NCBI GenBank assembly: GCA_045600205.1
Contig: JAZRXM010000001.1
Location: 73,030-137,029 of the forward strand
Direction of reading: 5' to 3'
DNA length: 64,000 nt
Source of the DNA: Firm-04 sp045600205
GTDB lineage: Bacteria; Bacillota; Clostridia; Oscillospirales; Ruminococcaceae
The position numbers and the translations under genes were made by a program. The stretch's first letter is position 1; each line of letters opens with the position of its first letter. The notes below the pieces were generated by a model that was not told where the DNA came from, ran no database searches, and worked only from the letters and a program-made list of their open reading frames with translations. This document shows positions 18,138 through 26,550 of this stretch, piece after piece.

Positions 18138-19144
18138 AAAAAACTGTAAAGGGCTTTACGCTCGTTGAAATGATCATCGTAATGGCACTTTTCTCTGTCA
18201 TTATGTACAGCGTAGTCCAGTTGCTTGATCCCGTATCCAAGTTCTTCGTCAGAAGTTCGAATTACGAGCAGAGCAACGCTGTCGTTGATAACATTAAGCG
18301 AGCGATTGAAGGCAATCTGAAGTATGCAGACCGTGTTTCCATGTACCTCGGATATACACCTGATGGTACAGAGGATAAAGGCTCATACGCAACCAACCTG
18401 CAGAATCATGTCGCTAATTTTTATGACACGTATTTCAAAGATCGTGTTGTAACTGCGACCAGTGGTACAATTTATGCGATGTATTTCAACAATTCCGTCA
18501 GAAATATAACGCCACCGATTACCAGATTACAGGATTTCAACGATGGAAAATGGAATCGCGGCGAGATTGTACTGTATAAATTTGATTATGATAACGCAGG
18601 TACAAAGAATAGCGCCAATTCTGTTGTAAACGGTAATTTGGCAGATTACGCCACTCCTTGGTATATCAATGAGCGCCTGTACGGAAACTTTGATATTTCC
18701 TATACGCTTGGCAGAGATTTTGCATCGAGTAGCGCGATCAATGCCGCTATTACATCTTCGTCCACCATTACTTTGAATCCTGATGACTTTGCCATCAATA
18801 TCAACATTGAAGAAGTCACAATGGATAAGACCGGTACAGAAGTCAGCGGTGTCCACCGTGAGCATACCGGTACAGAAACTGCTTCGTTCTCTATGAAGAA
18901 TGTACTGGAATTGGTCAATGGTTCTTATGTCGTCGCTACGGATTCCAAGACGAAGTTCAAAGCAGCCGGAATCACAGCTGCAAATGCAAAGAAAACGGAT
19001 TTTGTGGCAGAAAGCTATCGTCGTTTTGTTACGTATGATCCCAATCCGACAGTCACGGATTTAGACAATGCAAGCTTCTATTTCATCTTCACGATGCCGG
19101 AAACTACCTATAATGATGATATGTCAACATATCTGCAATTCTGA
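18131..19144 (+). CDS. Prepilin-like protein with N-terminal methylation motif (337 aa)
   Basis: The N-terminus MVKKTVKGFTLVEMIIVMALFSVIMY is a prepilin signal: cleavage between Gly and Phe, Glu at position 5 of the mature chain, then a hydrophobic helix. The large ectodomain is not recognised. Its start overlaps the end of the previous prepilin gene, so the two are translationally coupled and probably form a minor-pilin pair or initiating complex. A terminator follows. Confidence 0.82.
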   Translation: MVKKTVKGFTLVEMIIVMALFSVIMYSVVQLLDPVSKFFVRSSNYEQSNAVVDNIKRAIEGNLKYADRVSMYLGYTPDGTEDKGSYATNLQNHVANFYDTYFKDRVVTATSGTIYAMYFNNSVRNITPPITRLQDFNDGKWNRGEIVLYKFDYDNAGTKNSANSVVNGNLADYATPWYINERLYGNFDISYTLGRDFASSSAINAAITSSSTITLNPDDFAININIEEVTMDKTGTEVSGVHREHTGTETASFSMKNVLELVNGSYVVATDSKTKFKAAGITAANAKKTDFVAESYRRFVTYDPNPTVTDLDNASFYFIFTMPETTYNDDMSTYLQF

Positions 19145-19175
19145 ATCCCGGTTTACGAATCAAACATTTTAAGAG

Positions 19176-19206
19176 ATAAAAAGGCAGCCGGTGTTGCCCG
19201 GCTGCC
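19176..19206. terminator. Bidirectional terminator between pilus operon and pilD
   Basis: GGCAGCCGG (19183-19191) pairs perfectly with CCGGCTGCC (19198-19206). On the minus strand the stem is followed by TTTTTATC, so it serves the convergent pilD gene best. Confidence 0.8.
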
Positions 19207-19229
19207 TCATCTCTTGAAGAATTTTTCAA

Positions 19230-20132
19230 TTACCGAAACAGAAGGAAGCTTGAATAAAACTCCATGACTTCCGGCTCCGGTAACTTGGAAAGATACCAAC
19301 TGGTGATGAATTCACCAAACATTGCTCCGATGAAAAGTCCCGCACACAAATACGGACCGAATGCAAATTTTGAATCCCCCGTGATCTTCTTCAGAATCAG
19401 ACCGAAGATTGCAGCAAGAATAATGCCGATGAAAGCAGAGGGAAGCATTGCTTTCCAGCCAATCAGCAGACCAGAAAGTGTCATCAGAATGGTATCGCCC
19501 AACTCAATGCCGCGATATTTTTCACCGGTTTTCTTCTTGATGTAAATTCCGCTGATCTCACCGATCAGAAAGAACGGCAGTCCGATCACGACTGCACCGA
19601 TGAGGCGATCTTTCAGAGTCAGTTCACTGACAAACCAGCTTGGAATGACCAGTAAAGCGATGATTGCCAGCACGCGCAGATCCATTTCCTGCGTGTCCCA
19701 GTCCATGAAGCCGACCACCACGAGAACAGAGGTGAAAATGCACATGATCACCATGTTCCAGTTCCATCCGAAAACCAGAAAATCTGCAATATAAAGCAGA
19801 CCGTTCAGGCTTTCGACAATCGGATAGCGGGGAGAAATTTTCTCGCCGCAGCTATGGCACTTGCCCCTGAGCATCAGCCAACTGAAAACGGGAATCAGAT
19901 CAATGATGCGGATTTTTGCGCCGCAGGTCATGCAGTGGGACGAACGCTTGATGAGCGATTCTCCACGCGGCAGACGGATGATAACCACGTTCAGAAAGCT
20001 TCCGATGCAGATGCCGTAGAGAAAAACAATCGGGATCGCGAACAGGAAAAAGCTCCATTCCATGTATTTCCAGTCATCGAATCCCACTGGTGTTGCGAGT
20101 CTTGACGCAACCGAGATGAACATTTGGTACAT
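19230..20132 (-). CDS. pilD: Prepilin peptidase / N-methyltransferase (A24 family)
   Basis: PilD removes the prepilin leader and methylates the new N-terminus. The 300-aa polytopic protein has the start signature GSFLNVVIIRLPRGES, the methyltransferase-linked CxxC pairs (CMTCGAKI and CHSCGEKI), one catalytic aspartate in GFMDWDTQEMD, and the second in ELGDTILM. The usual GGGD is therefore reduced to LGD, but the aspartate is kept. AGGAGG precedes the ATG. It is on the opposite strand within the pilus locus, divergent from pilB. Confidence 0.94.
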   Translation of the reverse strand: MYQMFISVASRLATPVGFDDWKYMEWSFFLFAIPIVFLYGICIGSFLNVVIIRLPRGESLIKRSSHCMTCGAKIRIIDLIPVFSWLMLRGKCHSCGEKISPRYPIVESLNGLLYIADFLVFGWNWNMVIMCIFTSVLVVVGFMDWDTQEMDLRVLAIIALLVIPSWFVSELTLKDRLIGAVVIGLPFFLIGEISGIYIKKKTGEKYRGIELGDTILMTLSGLLIGWKAMLPSAFIGIILAAIFGLILKKITGDSKFAFGPYLCAGLFIGAMFGEFITSWYLSKLPEPEVMEFYSSFLLFR

Positions 20133-20162
20133 AGCGGTACCTCCTTTATGGTTTGTACTGTT

Positions 20163-20191
20163 ATTCTAACACAGAAAAGCAAATTTTGCAA
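20163..20191 (-). promoter_or_regulatory. Promoter of pilD
   Basis: Minus strand TTGCAA (20186-20191), 17-bp spacer, TAGAAT (20163-20168), 30 bp from the pilD start. Confidence 0.65.
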
Positions 20192-20213
20192 GATTATTTT
20201 TTGGAGGTTGAGT

Positions 20214-21872
20214 ATGAGAAACATCCGAATTGGTGACTACCTCGTTGAGGAGGGTCACATCACCCCCGAGCAATTGCAGGAGGTTCTGCAAAAACAGCAT
20301 GAATCCAACGGCACGAAGCGTTTCGGCGATGTCCTCGTTGAACTTGGCTTTATGTCTGACGTCAAGTTTGCACAGGCACTCTCCGGAAAGCTCCAGATCC
20401 CTTATGTTGACCTGAACGCAGTTGAGGTTGACGGTGAGATCGCCCGTAAGGTTCCGCAGGATTTGGCAGAGCGTAACTGTGTCATTGCCTTCAGCATGAC
20501 AGGTCGCCGCTTGACTGTCGCTACGGATGACCCGGTAAACTTCAATATTCTGGAGGATATTAAGGTTAAGACCGGATACGATACCGTCCCTGTTCTTGCA
20601 ACGCGTGCTGCGATCAAAAAGGCAATCGGTAAGGCATATCAGATGTCTGACCTGGGTGATATTGACGCTGTCGGCGGACCTGTTGTCGAAGAAGATGACG
20701 AGTCCAAGGACCGTGTTGAGAGCGCACCTATCGTAAAACTGGCAACACAGATCGTTGAAAACGCATTCCGTATGGAAGCAACGGATATTCACATTGAGCC
20801 GTTTGAGAAGTACACCCAGATTCGTGTCCGTGTCAACGGTGACCTTGTAACGCTCATGAATGTATCCTCTAACGTACAGAACCAGCTGGCAACCCGTCTG
20901 AAGCTGATCTCCGGCATGAACATCGCAGAAAAGCGTGTCCCGCAGGACGGTCGTTTCTCTCAGACAGTTGACGGCATTCCGCTGGACGTCCGTGTATCCG
21001 CACTTCCGATGGTTCACGGCGAAAAGATCGTTATCCGTATCCTTTCTACCGGTGCAATCAAGACCCGTAGACTTCAGGATCTGGGTATGTCCGATTACAA
21101 CTACGAACTGTTCACCAGCATGATCAAGTGCCCGCACGGCGTTATCCTGGTTACAGGTCCTACCGGTTCCGGTAAGTCCACCACCCTTTACGCTGCTCTG
21201 GGCGCAATCGCAAGACCCGAAGTAAACGTCGTTACCGTTGAGGACCCTGTGGAAAAACAGATGGAAGGCGTCAACCAGTGCCAGGTCAATGTCAAGTCCG
21301 GCATGACCTTCTCTGCTGCGCTTCGTTCTATTTTGCGTCAGGACCCTGACGTTATCATGATCGGTGAGATGCGTGATAGCGAAACTGCCGAAATCGGTAT
21401 TCGTGCTGCTATCACGGGTCACTTGGTACTTTCCACATTGCATACCAACGATGCAGCTTCCACCATCGTCCGTCTGGTCGATATGGGCATTCCTTCCTAC
21501 ATGGTCGCATCTTCTCTGATCGGCGTTGTAGCACAGCGTCTGGTTAAGGTTCTGTGCCCGAAGTGCAGAAAGCAGAGAATGTCCACCGCTGAGGAGAACA
21601 AGCTGATGCACATTGATCACTCCGTTCCGATCTACGATGCAGTCGGATGCAGCGAGTGTGGCAACGGCTACCGTGGACGTACCGCTATTCACGAGATCAT
21701 TCACTGCTCGGCAGGTATCTCGACCTTGATTGCAAATGGCGCAGGCAAGGAAGAAATCGAAACTCTGGCACGCCAGAACGGTACCAAGCTGCTGCGTGAC
21801 AACGTATCTGACCTCGTTATGCAGGGCGTTACCTCCATGGACGAGCTTGTCCGTGTCACCTACGCCGTATAA
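20214..21872 (+). CDS. pilB: Pilus extension ATPase PilB (GspE family)
   Basis: PilB hydrolyses ATP to drive pilus growth. The N-terminal MshEN-type domain (RIGDYLVEEGHITPEQLQEVL) is followed by the secretion ATPase core, with Walker A GPTGSGKST near residues 315-323, the Asp box, Walker B-type DPDVIMIGEMRD and the His box HLVLSTLHTNDA. A tetracysteine zinc site (CPKCRKQR and CSECGNGY) is present, as expected for PilB and not PilT. The start at 20214 has GGAGG upstream. pilT follows after about 40 bp. Confidence 0.96.
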   Translation: MRNIRIGDYLVEEGHITPEQLQEVLQKQHESNGTKRFGDVLVELGFMSDVKFAQALSGKLQIPYVDLNAVEVDGEIARKVPQDLAERNCVIAFSMTGRRLTVATDDPVNFNILEDIKVKTGYDTVPVLATRAAIKKAIGKAYQMSDLGDIDAVGGPVVEEDDESKDRVESAPIVKLATQIVENAFRMEATDIHIEPFEKYTQIRVRVNGDLVTLMNVSSNVQNQLATRLKLISGMNIAEKRVPQDGRFSQTVDGIPLDVRVSALPMVHGEKIVIRILSTGAIKTRRLQDLGMSDYNYELFTSMIKCPHGVILVTGPTGSGKSTTLYAALGAIARPEVNVVTVEDPVEKQMEGVNQCQVNVKSGMTFSAALRSILRQDPDVIMIGEMRDSETAEIGIRAAITGHLVLSTLHTNDAASTIVRLVDMGIPSYMVASSLIGVVAQRLVKVLCPKCRKQRMSTAEENKLMHIDHSVPIYDAVGCSECGNGYRGRTAIHEIIHCSAGISTLIANGAGKEEIETLARQNGTKLLRDNVSDLVMQGVTSMDELVRVTYAV

Positions 21873-21911
21873 TCCCGACGATAAAAAACACATTGATTGG
21901 AGGAATCCCCA

Positions 21912-23021
21912 ATGGCTACGATTGTTGTCAATAAAATTCTGGATGATGTCCGTTCTCTCGGCTGCTCTGACTTGCATTTCACGGTCGGCATTAACCCTGT
22001 TGTCCGTCTGCATGGTCAGTTGCGTAAAATGTCCAGCTACCCTGAAATGACCGACGAAATGATTGCTGAGATCGTTGAGCAGATGACCAACGAGCAGCAG
22101 CGTCAGAACGTCACCAAGCGTATTGATACGGACTTTTCGTATGTAACGCGCGCAGGTTTCCGTCACCGCTGCAATATCTTCTTCCAGCGTGATCACGTTG
22201 CAGTCGCAATTCGTCTGCTGCGTAACGATATCCCGACTCTGGACGACTTGTTCATGCCGCCTGTCATGGCAGAATTTGCAATGCGTCCCCGTGGTCTGGT
22301 GCTCATCACCGGTCCTACCGGTTCCGGTAAGTCCACCACACTGGCAGGTATGATCGACTACATCAACTGTAATAAGAGCGCACATATCATCACGATTGAG
22401 GACCCGATCGAGTATGTTCACGAGCATAAGCGCTGCATGGTAAACCAGCGTGAAGTCGGCGCAGATGTTCCGAGCTTCGCAATGGCACTGAGAGCTGCTC
22501 TTCGTGAAGACCCTGACGTTATCCTCGTCGGTGAGATGCGTGACTTTGAAACGATTCAGGCTGCTATTACCGCTGCTGAAACAGGTCACTTGGTATTCTC
22601 GACCTTGCATACCACTTCCGCACCTGATACCATCAACCGTATCATCGACGTTTATCCTGAGCATCAGCAGGTACAGATCCGTACCCAGCTTGCAAACGTT
22701 CTGGTCGGCGTTGTATCGCAGACCCTGCTGCCGCTGAAAAACGGTACAGGTCGTATTGCAGCAATGGAGATCCTTGCTGTAACGGACGCTATCTCTGCAA
22801 TGATTCGTGAGGGCAAGATCCACCTGATCCTTTCGAGCATTCAGGCAGGTAAGGCACATGGCATGATGTGTCTTGACCAGGAGCTTGCTCGTCTGGTCAA
22901 GAACAACACGGTCAACGAGATCGACGCACTGGAAAAGTGCCAGGACAAGACCGAGTTCTATCGCTATCTGACTGCAATGGGCGGTCAGTCGGTCATCAAC
23001 CGCGACGGCGTTACCGGCTAA
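21912..23021 (+). CDS. pilT: Pilus retraction ATPase PilT
   Basis: PilT powers pilus disassembly and twitching. The 369-aa protein starts MATIVVNKILDDVRSLGCSDLHF and has Walker A GPTGSGKST near residues 133-141, EDPIEYVHEHKRCMVNQREVG, Walker B-type DPDVILVGEMRD and HLVFSTLHTTSA. It lacks the N-terminal domain and zinc cysteines of PilB, as usual. The start at 21912 follows TTGGAGG. Its presence means the pili are probably retractable. Confidence 0.96.
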   Translation: MATIVVNKILDDVRSLGCSDLHFTVGINPVVRLHGQLRKMSSYPEMTDEMIAEIVEQMTNEQQRQNVTKRIDTDFSYVTRAGFRHRCNIFFQRDHVAVAIRLLRNDIPTLDDLFMPPVMAEFAMRPRGLVLITGPTGSGKSTTLAGMIDYINCNKSAHIITIEDPIEYVHEHKRCMVNQREVGADVPSFAMALRAALREDPDVILVGEMRDFETIQAAITAAETGHLVFSTLHTTSAPDTINRIIDVYPEHQQVQIRTQLANVLVGVVSQTLLPLKNGTGRIAAMEILAVTDAISAMIREGKIHLILSSIQAGKAHGMMCLDQELARLVKNNTVNEIDALEKCQDKTEFYRYLTAMGGQSVINRDGVTG

Positions 23022-23032
23022 ATTGTGAACAA

Positions 23033-23060
23033 CAAGACCTCTCCACGCGGGGAGGTCTTG
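23033..23060 (+). terminator. Hairpin after pilT
   Basis: CAAGACCTCTCC (23033-23044) pairs with GGGGAGGTCTTG (23049-23060) with one G-T wobble and a tight 4-nt loop. It lies 11 bp after the pilT stop. The T-run is poor. Confidence 0.6.
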
Positions 23061-23181
23061 CTGATTTCGACCGAAAAAAGTTGCGATTCGTTGTAAATCG
23101 TTGATATATTTGTGCAAATTGTCAAAAACGTGTGCTGAAAACTAGCCTAAAAAACGACTTTCGTAAAAGTTTGTTCATAAC

Positions 23182-23198
23182 TTCGAAAAAATTTCGAA
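23182..23198. promoter_or_regulatory. Inverted repeat just upstream of the pilin promoter
   Basis: TTCGAAA (23182-23188) and TTTCGAA (23192-23198) are perfect inverted arms with a 3-nt gap, ending 5 bp before the -35 box. This is a plausible regulator site. Confidence 0.45.
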
Positions 23199-23203
23199 AT
23201 CTA

Positions 23204-23232
23204 TTGACATTTGTTTTGCGATGTGATATACT
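23204..23232 (+). promoter_or_regulatory. Strong promoter of the major pilin gene
   Basis: TTGACA (23204-23209), 17-bp spacer, TATACT (23227-23232): near-perfect consensus, as expected for an abundant structural protein. Confidence 0.85.
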
Positions 23233-23238
23233 AAGACC

Positions 23239-23335
23239 ATAGAGAACAGGGAAACACCTTGACGTCGGGTGTAACCTACGAACTCTGGAAAAACTAGATT
23301 CGATGATGAATCGAACAAAACATTTTGAGGAGGTT
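23239..23335 (+). promoter_or_regulatory. Folded leader RNA of the major pilin gene
   Basis: The leader contains ACACC pairing with GGTGT (region 23254-23272), enclosed by AGG/CCT and by a GAG/CTC-containing outer stem, then a second hairpin around 23299-23315 (TTCGAT / ATCGAA). The core has slight resemblance to the last part of the c-di-GMP-II aptamer (stem flanked by GG and AACC) but the pseudoknot part is not visible. I therefore do not assign a riboswitch class. Confidence 0.35.
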
Positions 23336-23342
23336 TTTTATC

Positions 23343-23888
23343 ATGAAAAAGAAAGGTTTTACTCTTATTGAGCTGATCGTTGTTATCGCAATCATCGGCG
23401 TTCTGGCAGCTATCCTGGTTCCCGCAATGCTGGGTTACATCAAGAAGTCCAAGATCACTTCTGCTAACTCCGCTGCAAAGTCCATCTACACCGCTTCTCA
23501 GTCCGCTCTGACTGATATCGATGCTGAGGACAAATGGGATCTGACTAAATTTACTGGTTCTACAGCAAATACGTTTCAGTTTGTTGATTCTACTACCAGT
23601 AAACTTGCTTGGCCGGCCAGCAAACCTGCTGCCGCTGCTGATGCAGCTACAGATACTCAGAATATTTTTGGCTACAAGGTTTACACCTACTTCTCTGATA
23701 TCAACAAGCTGAGTGGAGTTGCTATTCAAGTTAAGCAGATGAACACTGTTGCTGTTGGCGTTATTGACAAGGCTGGTTATCCGGGCTGTGCTCCGACTCA
23801 GTTCTCTGTTGATGACTATGATAAGGATGCTGTTCCTTACGACATTTCCAAGGTTTGCAACTATGGTGCAACTGGTAGCTTGACCTGA
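23343..23888 (+). CDS. pilA: Major type IV pilin
   Basis: A 181-aa class III prepilin: MKKKG|FTLIELIVVIAIIGVLAAILVPAMLGYI, with a five-residue leader, Phe1 and Glu5, and the long N-terminal helix typical of type IVa-like pilins. A Thr/Ala-rich middle and a C-terminal part with two cysteines (CAPTQF and KVCNYG) follow and may form the D-region disulfide. The strong promoter and GAGGAGG site suggest high expression. Tandem pilin genes with this layout are known in Ruminococcus albus (pilA1/pilA2), where the pilin mediates adhesion to cellulose. ATG 23343 is preferred over an earlier in-frame start. Confidence 0.93.
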   Translation: MKKKGFTLIELIVVIAIIGVLAAILVPAMLGYIKKSKITSANSAAKSIYTASQSALTDIDAEDKWDLTKFTGSTANTFQFVDSTTSKLAWPASKPAAAADAATDTQNIFGYKVYTYFSDINKLSGVAIQVKQMNTVAVGVIDKAGYPGCAPTQFSVDDYDKDAVPYDISKVCNYGATGSLT

Positions 23889-23924
23889 TCAGTATTGATT
23901 CTGATTAATTTGACAAGTAAATTT

Positions 23925-23952
23925 GAAATGCCCCCAATTTTGGGGGCATTTC
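23925..23952 (+). terminator. Terminator between the two pilin genes
   Basis: GAAATGCCCCC (23925-23935) pairs perfectly with GGGGGCATTTC (23942-23952) over a 6-nt loop. It probably terminates most transcription from the first pilin and lets some through to the second. Confidence 0.75.
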
Positions 23953-23986
23953 GTTTACTTAGATTATGTTAAAGAAGGGAACTTGA

Positions 23987-24514
23987 ATGAAAAGAAAAGG
24001 TTTTACACTCATCGAACTCATCGTCGTAATCGCAATCATCGGTATCCTGGCAGCGATTCTTGTTCCTGCAATGCTTGGCTATATTTCAAAAGCCAGAATT
24101 ATGTCAGCAAATTCTGCTGCGGAGGAAGTCAACAAAGCAATTATAATTGCAGGCACCGAAATGATGCAAAATGACTTTGAAGTTCAGAACCTGAGCGACA
24201 GCTTCACCGTTTCAGGTGCGGATTTCGAAAACTATAAAAATGTGCAGATTTCCTCGTTGGACAAAACGGATGTGGAAGACATGAAAAAAGCCGTCATGCA
24301 CGAGGTTTATGTATATTTTCAGGAAGTGACAAAACTTGATTCCGTATCCATTTCGGTTCAGGGAAGCAGCGTCATGGGCGTTGGTGTCATGCGAAATGCT
24401 TACCCCGGTTCTTTCCCGATTGCTATCGCTCCTGAAGATTATAAGGACGAGAAAAATAAGGGCAAATGGGATTCGGAATTGGCTCTGGATTACGCCCTCG
24501 GAAATATCATTTAA
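23987..24514 (+). CDS. Second tandem type IV pilin
   Basis: A 175-aa prepilin: MKRKG|FTLIELIVVIAIIGILAAILVPAMLGYISKARIMSANSA. The first 45 residues are nearly identical to the upstream pilin, including its spacing of helix residues, while the rest diverges, as after duplication. No promoter was seen between the two genes, only a hairpin, so it is likely expressed by read-through at a lower level. The C-terminal part has no cysteine pair, unlike the first pilin. Confidence 0.92.
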   Translation: MKRKGFTLIELIVVIAIIGILAAILVPAMLGYISKARIMSANSAAEEVNKAIIIAGTEMMQNDFEVQNLSDSFTVSGADFENYKNVQISSLDKTDVEDMKKAVMHEVYVYFQEVTKLDSVSISVQGSSVMGVGVMRNAYPGSFPIAIAPEDYKDEKNKGKWDSELALDYALGNII

Positions 24515-24546
24515 TGCCGATAACGGCACAGAAAAAGTGAGTGAAG

Positions 24547-24574
24547 AACCGCCTTTGCAGATGCAAGGGCGGTT
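24547..24574 (+). terminator. Hairpin after the second pilin gene
   Basis: AACCGCCTTTGCA (24547-24559) pairs with TGCAAGGGCGGTT (24562-24574), with one wobble. Confidence 0.65.
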
Positions 24575-24587
24575 TGCGTTATGAAAT

Positions 24588-24624
24588 AAAATCTCCGACC
24601 CGTGAAAAGGTCGGAGATTTTTGT
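24588..24624. terminator. Bidirectional terminator between pilin and cellulase genes
   Basis: AAATCTCCGACC (up to 24600) pairs with GGTCGGAGATTT (24609-24620), with T-rich sequence on both sides, serving the plus-strand pilin and the minus-strand GH5 gene. Confidence 0.85.
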
Positions 24625-24633
24625 ATTGTGGAA

Positions 24634-26442
24634 TTATGTGTTCGGGTCGAGGTCATCGATCAAACGTGCAATGTATTTCAGAATTGCGGCAACATCGTCA
24701 AAGGTGAGCGTCTTGTTGCCAAGCACTGCGGCGTTTGAAAGTCCCTGTTTGGTTGTAGTGACTGCGTCCTCGTTGACATAGCGGGAGAGCAGAACAACGT
24801 CAGCGATTGCGACCTTACCGTTGCAGTCCACATCGCCCCAGAGGGTAGCGGTGAGAGCCGGCTCGGTGGTGAGATTTGCGGTAGTCGTGGTTGTTGCATT
24901 TACGGTGGTTGTGGTAGCTTTTACGGTCGTGGTGACCTTGGGCGTACCGGTTACAACAGGCTGGGTGTTACCCTCATTGCCGCTGGATTTTTTGCCGCCG
25001 TCGAGGTTGCTGCCCTCAGTATTTGAGTACTTGGAATAGAACTCGGAGAGCGAGATACCGTTTTTACCAAGAGCGACCTGATGGTCCAGACCGATGTACT
25101 TGCCGCTGGACGAGGTCTGCCAGAGGGCTTCCTCAAACAGTTTGTACTTCGGTTCGTTCCAGACGATGGTCGTACCGGAACCCTGCATGAACTGGAGGGA
25201 ATCCCAAAGTCCGCCGGTATCGCCGGAGTTGGTATTCAGGCACCAGAAAGTGTGGTTGATATGGTGTTTGATCATATAGTCGCGCAGGAGTGTCATCCAT
25301 TTCTGGTTTTCGGCGCCGTCCATATGACCGCCCCATTCGCCGATGAGCTCGGGTGCGATTTCTTCGGCGTTGATGTATGCCCAGGTATCATACCAGTAAT
25401 CATCGAGGAGTGTCTGCTCGTTGAAGTTCTTATCGAACCAGGTCTGAGCGTAAACGGAAGGACCGTAGTCGTGTGGGGAGTAAACGATCTGACTTGTGCC
25501 GTGTTCGGGCTTGATCGGGTACTCTCTTGCGCCGCGGAAGTTGCCGCCCCACCATGCGCCGATATACGGAGAATTATCGCGGCGATCGGGCATACCCCAG
25601 TAGTCGCCTTCCATGGCACCGCTCATGGACTGCTCAACGCCTTCAATGAGAATCAGAGCATTCGGGTTGACATCGAGAATGGCATCTGCACATTTGGTTG
25701 CGGCATATGCCCAGTTGTTCTCGTCGGTAGAACCGTCCCATTTTGCAGCGGCGGTACCTTCAGGGCCCTTGCCGTGCGGCTCATTTTTGAGGTCGTAGGC
25801 GAGCAAAGTGTCATCGTTCTTGTACTTATCCGCGAGCCACACCAGGCTGTCGATCCAGACCTTTGTGGTGACGCCTGCTTTGCCGTACCAGAGGTTGTAG
25901 TTGTGACCGGAGTTATCGGTGTGCGGGCTATGGATGTCGATAAACGCCTTGATGCCGTACTTTTTGCATTTTCCCATCATAATGTCGAAGATTTCCATAG
26001 AATTCTTCACAGTGCCGTCCTCATTACAGCAGTCCACGTTGATGGAGAATGCGGGGTCGTTGTTTGCGGAGAAGCTTTGGACAGGGTTTGGTTTGCCGTT
26101 CATCCACGATACAATGAGTTCCGTGGAGATCGGGAAGCGGATGATGTTGATGCCGCGGTCAGCGATTTGCTGGAGGACATCGTCCATATCCGCGCTCCAG
26201 AGGTAGTGCGGGACAGCCTCGTTACAGTTCAGACCGAACCAGTTTGCGCCGGTCAGCCAGACCTCGTTGCCATCCTTGTCGTAAAGGCGGCTGCCTTTTG
26301 CGTGGAGCCAGTCATCGTTGCCGTCATCGGCAGCGGAAGCGGTCGTGCCGTAATCCGGCAGATTACCGTTCATCAGCGAGGCTGTTGCGCTGACGGAGAG
26401 GACTGCCGCCATACCGAGCGACAGCAGGTGTTTGGTTTTCAT
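24634..26442 (-). CDS. Secreted GH5 endoglucanase with C-terminal dockerin
   Basis: A 602-aa secreted beta-glycanase. A signal peptide covers residues 1 to about 37. The GH5 domain (about 45-450) has the acid/base glutamate in YDLKNEPHG (Glu221) and the nucleophile in IGEWGG (Glu369). A Thr-rich linker (about 480-535) leads to a type I dockerin (about 535-602). Its first calcium loop is good (GDVDCNGKVAIADVV), but the second half (NAAVLGNKTLTFDDVAAIL) has lost the acidic loop residues while keeping the helix. The enzyme would dock on a cohesin scaffold and cut cellulose or a related glucan. No promoter was recognised in the short gap behind the SseB-like gene. Confidence 0.95.
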   Translation of the reverse strand: MKTKHLLSLGMAAVLSVSATASLMNGNLPDYGTTASAADDGNDDWLHAKGSRLYDKDGNEVWLTGANWFGLNCNEAVPHYLWSADMDDVLQQIADRGINIIRFPISTELIVSWMNGKPNPVQSFSANNDPAFSINVDCCNEDGTVKNSMEIFDIMMGKCKKYGIKAFIDIHSPHTDNSGHNYNLWYGKAGVTTKVWIDSLVWLADKYKNDDTLLAYDLKNEPHGKGPEGTAAAKWDGSTDENNWAYAATKCADAILDVNPNALILIEGVEQSMSGAMEGDYWGMPDRRDNSPYIGAWWGGNFRGAREYPIKPEHGTSQIVYSPHDYGPSVYAQTWFDKNFNEQTLLDDYWYDTWAYINAEEIAPELIGEWGGHMDGAENQKWMTLLRDYMIKHHINHTFWCLNTNSGDTGGLWDSLQFMQGSGTTIVWNEPKYKLFEEALWQTSSSGKYIGLDHQVALGKNGISLSEFYSKYSNTEGSNLDGGKKSSGNEGNTQPVVTGTPKVTTTVKATTTTVNATTTTTANLTTEPALTATLWGDVDCNGKVAIADVVLLSRYVNEDAVTTTKQGLSNAAVLGNKTLTFDDVAAILKYIARLIDDLDPNT

Positions 26443-26550
26443 ATGAAATTACCCCCTTCAAGAAGTGTTCTGCCTAGGTACATTGGCAGAAATTGCAAAC
26501 GCAGAGCAAAGTGGTACAGCTTTGCGGAGCGTAGGAACCAAAGGATAAAA

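Larger units (their letters stand above)
23022..23342 (+). other. 321-bp region between pilT and the first pilin
   Basis: It contains the pilT hairpin (23033-23060), an AT-rich stretch with one TTGTAA, an inverted repeat TTCGAAA / TTTCGAA (23182-23198), the strong pilin promoter (23204-23232) and a folded leader of about 105 nt. No coding gene is seen. Confidence 0.7.

Noticed and set aside
20166..23117. A 983-codon open frame on the minus strand opposite pilB and pilT
   Set aside because: It spans two genuine ATPase genes in antisense and their intergenic gap; no family motifs and no start signals. Codon-bias shadow.
23239..23335. c-di-GMP-II riboswitch upstream of the major pilin
   Set aside because: Some elements (GG, a stem, AACC) recall the aptamer, but the 5' part needed for the pseudoknot is not found, so I list it only as a folded leader.
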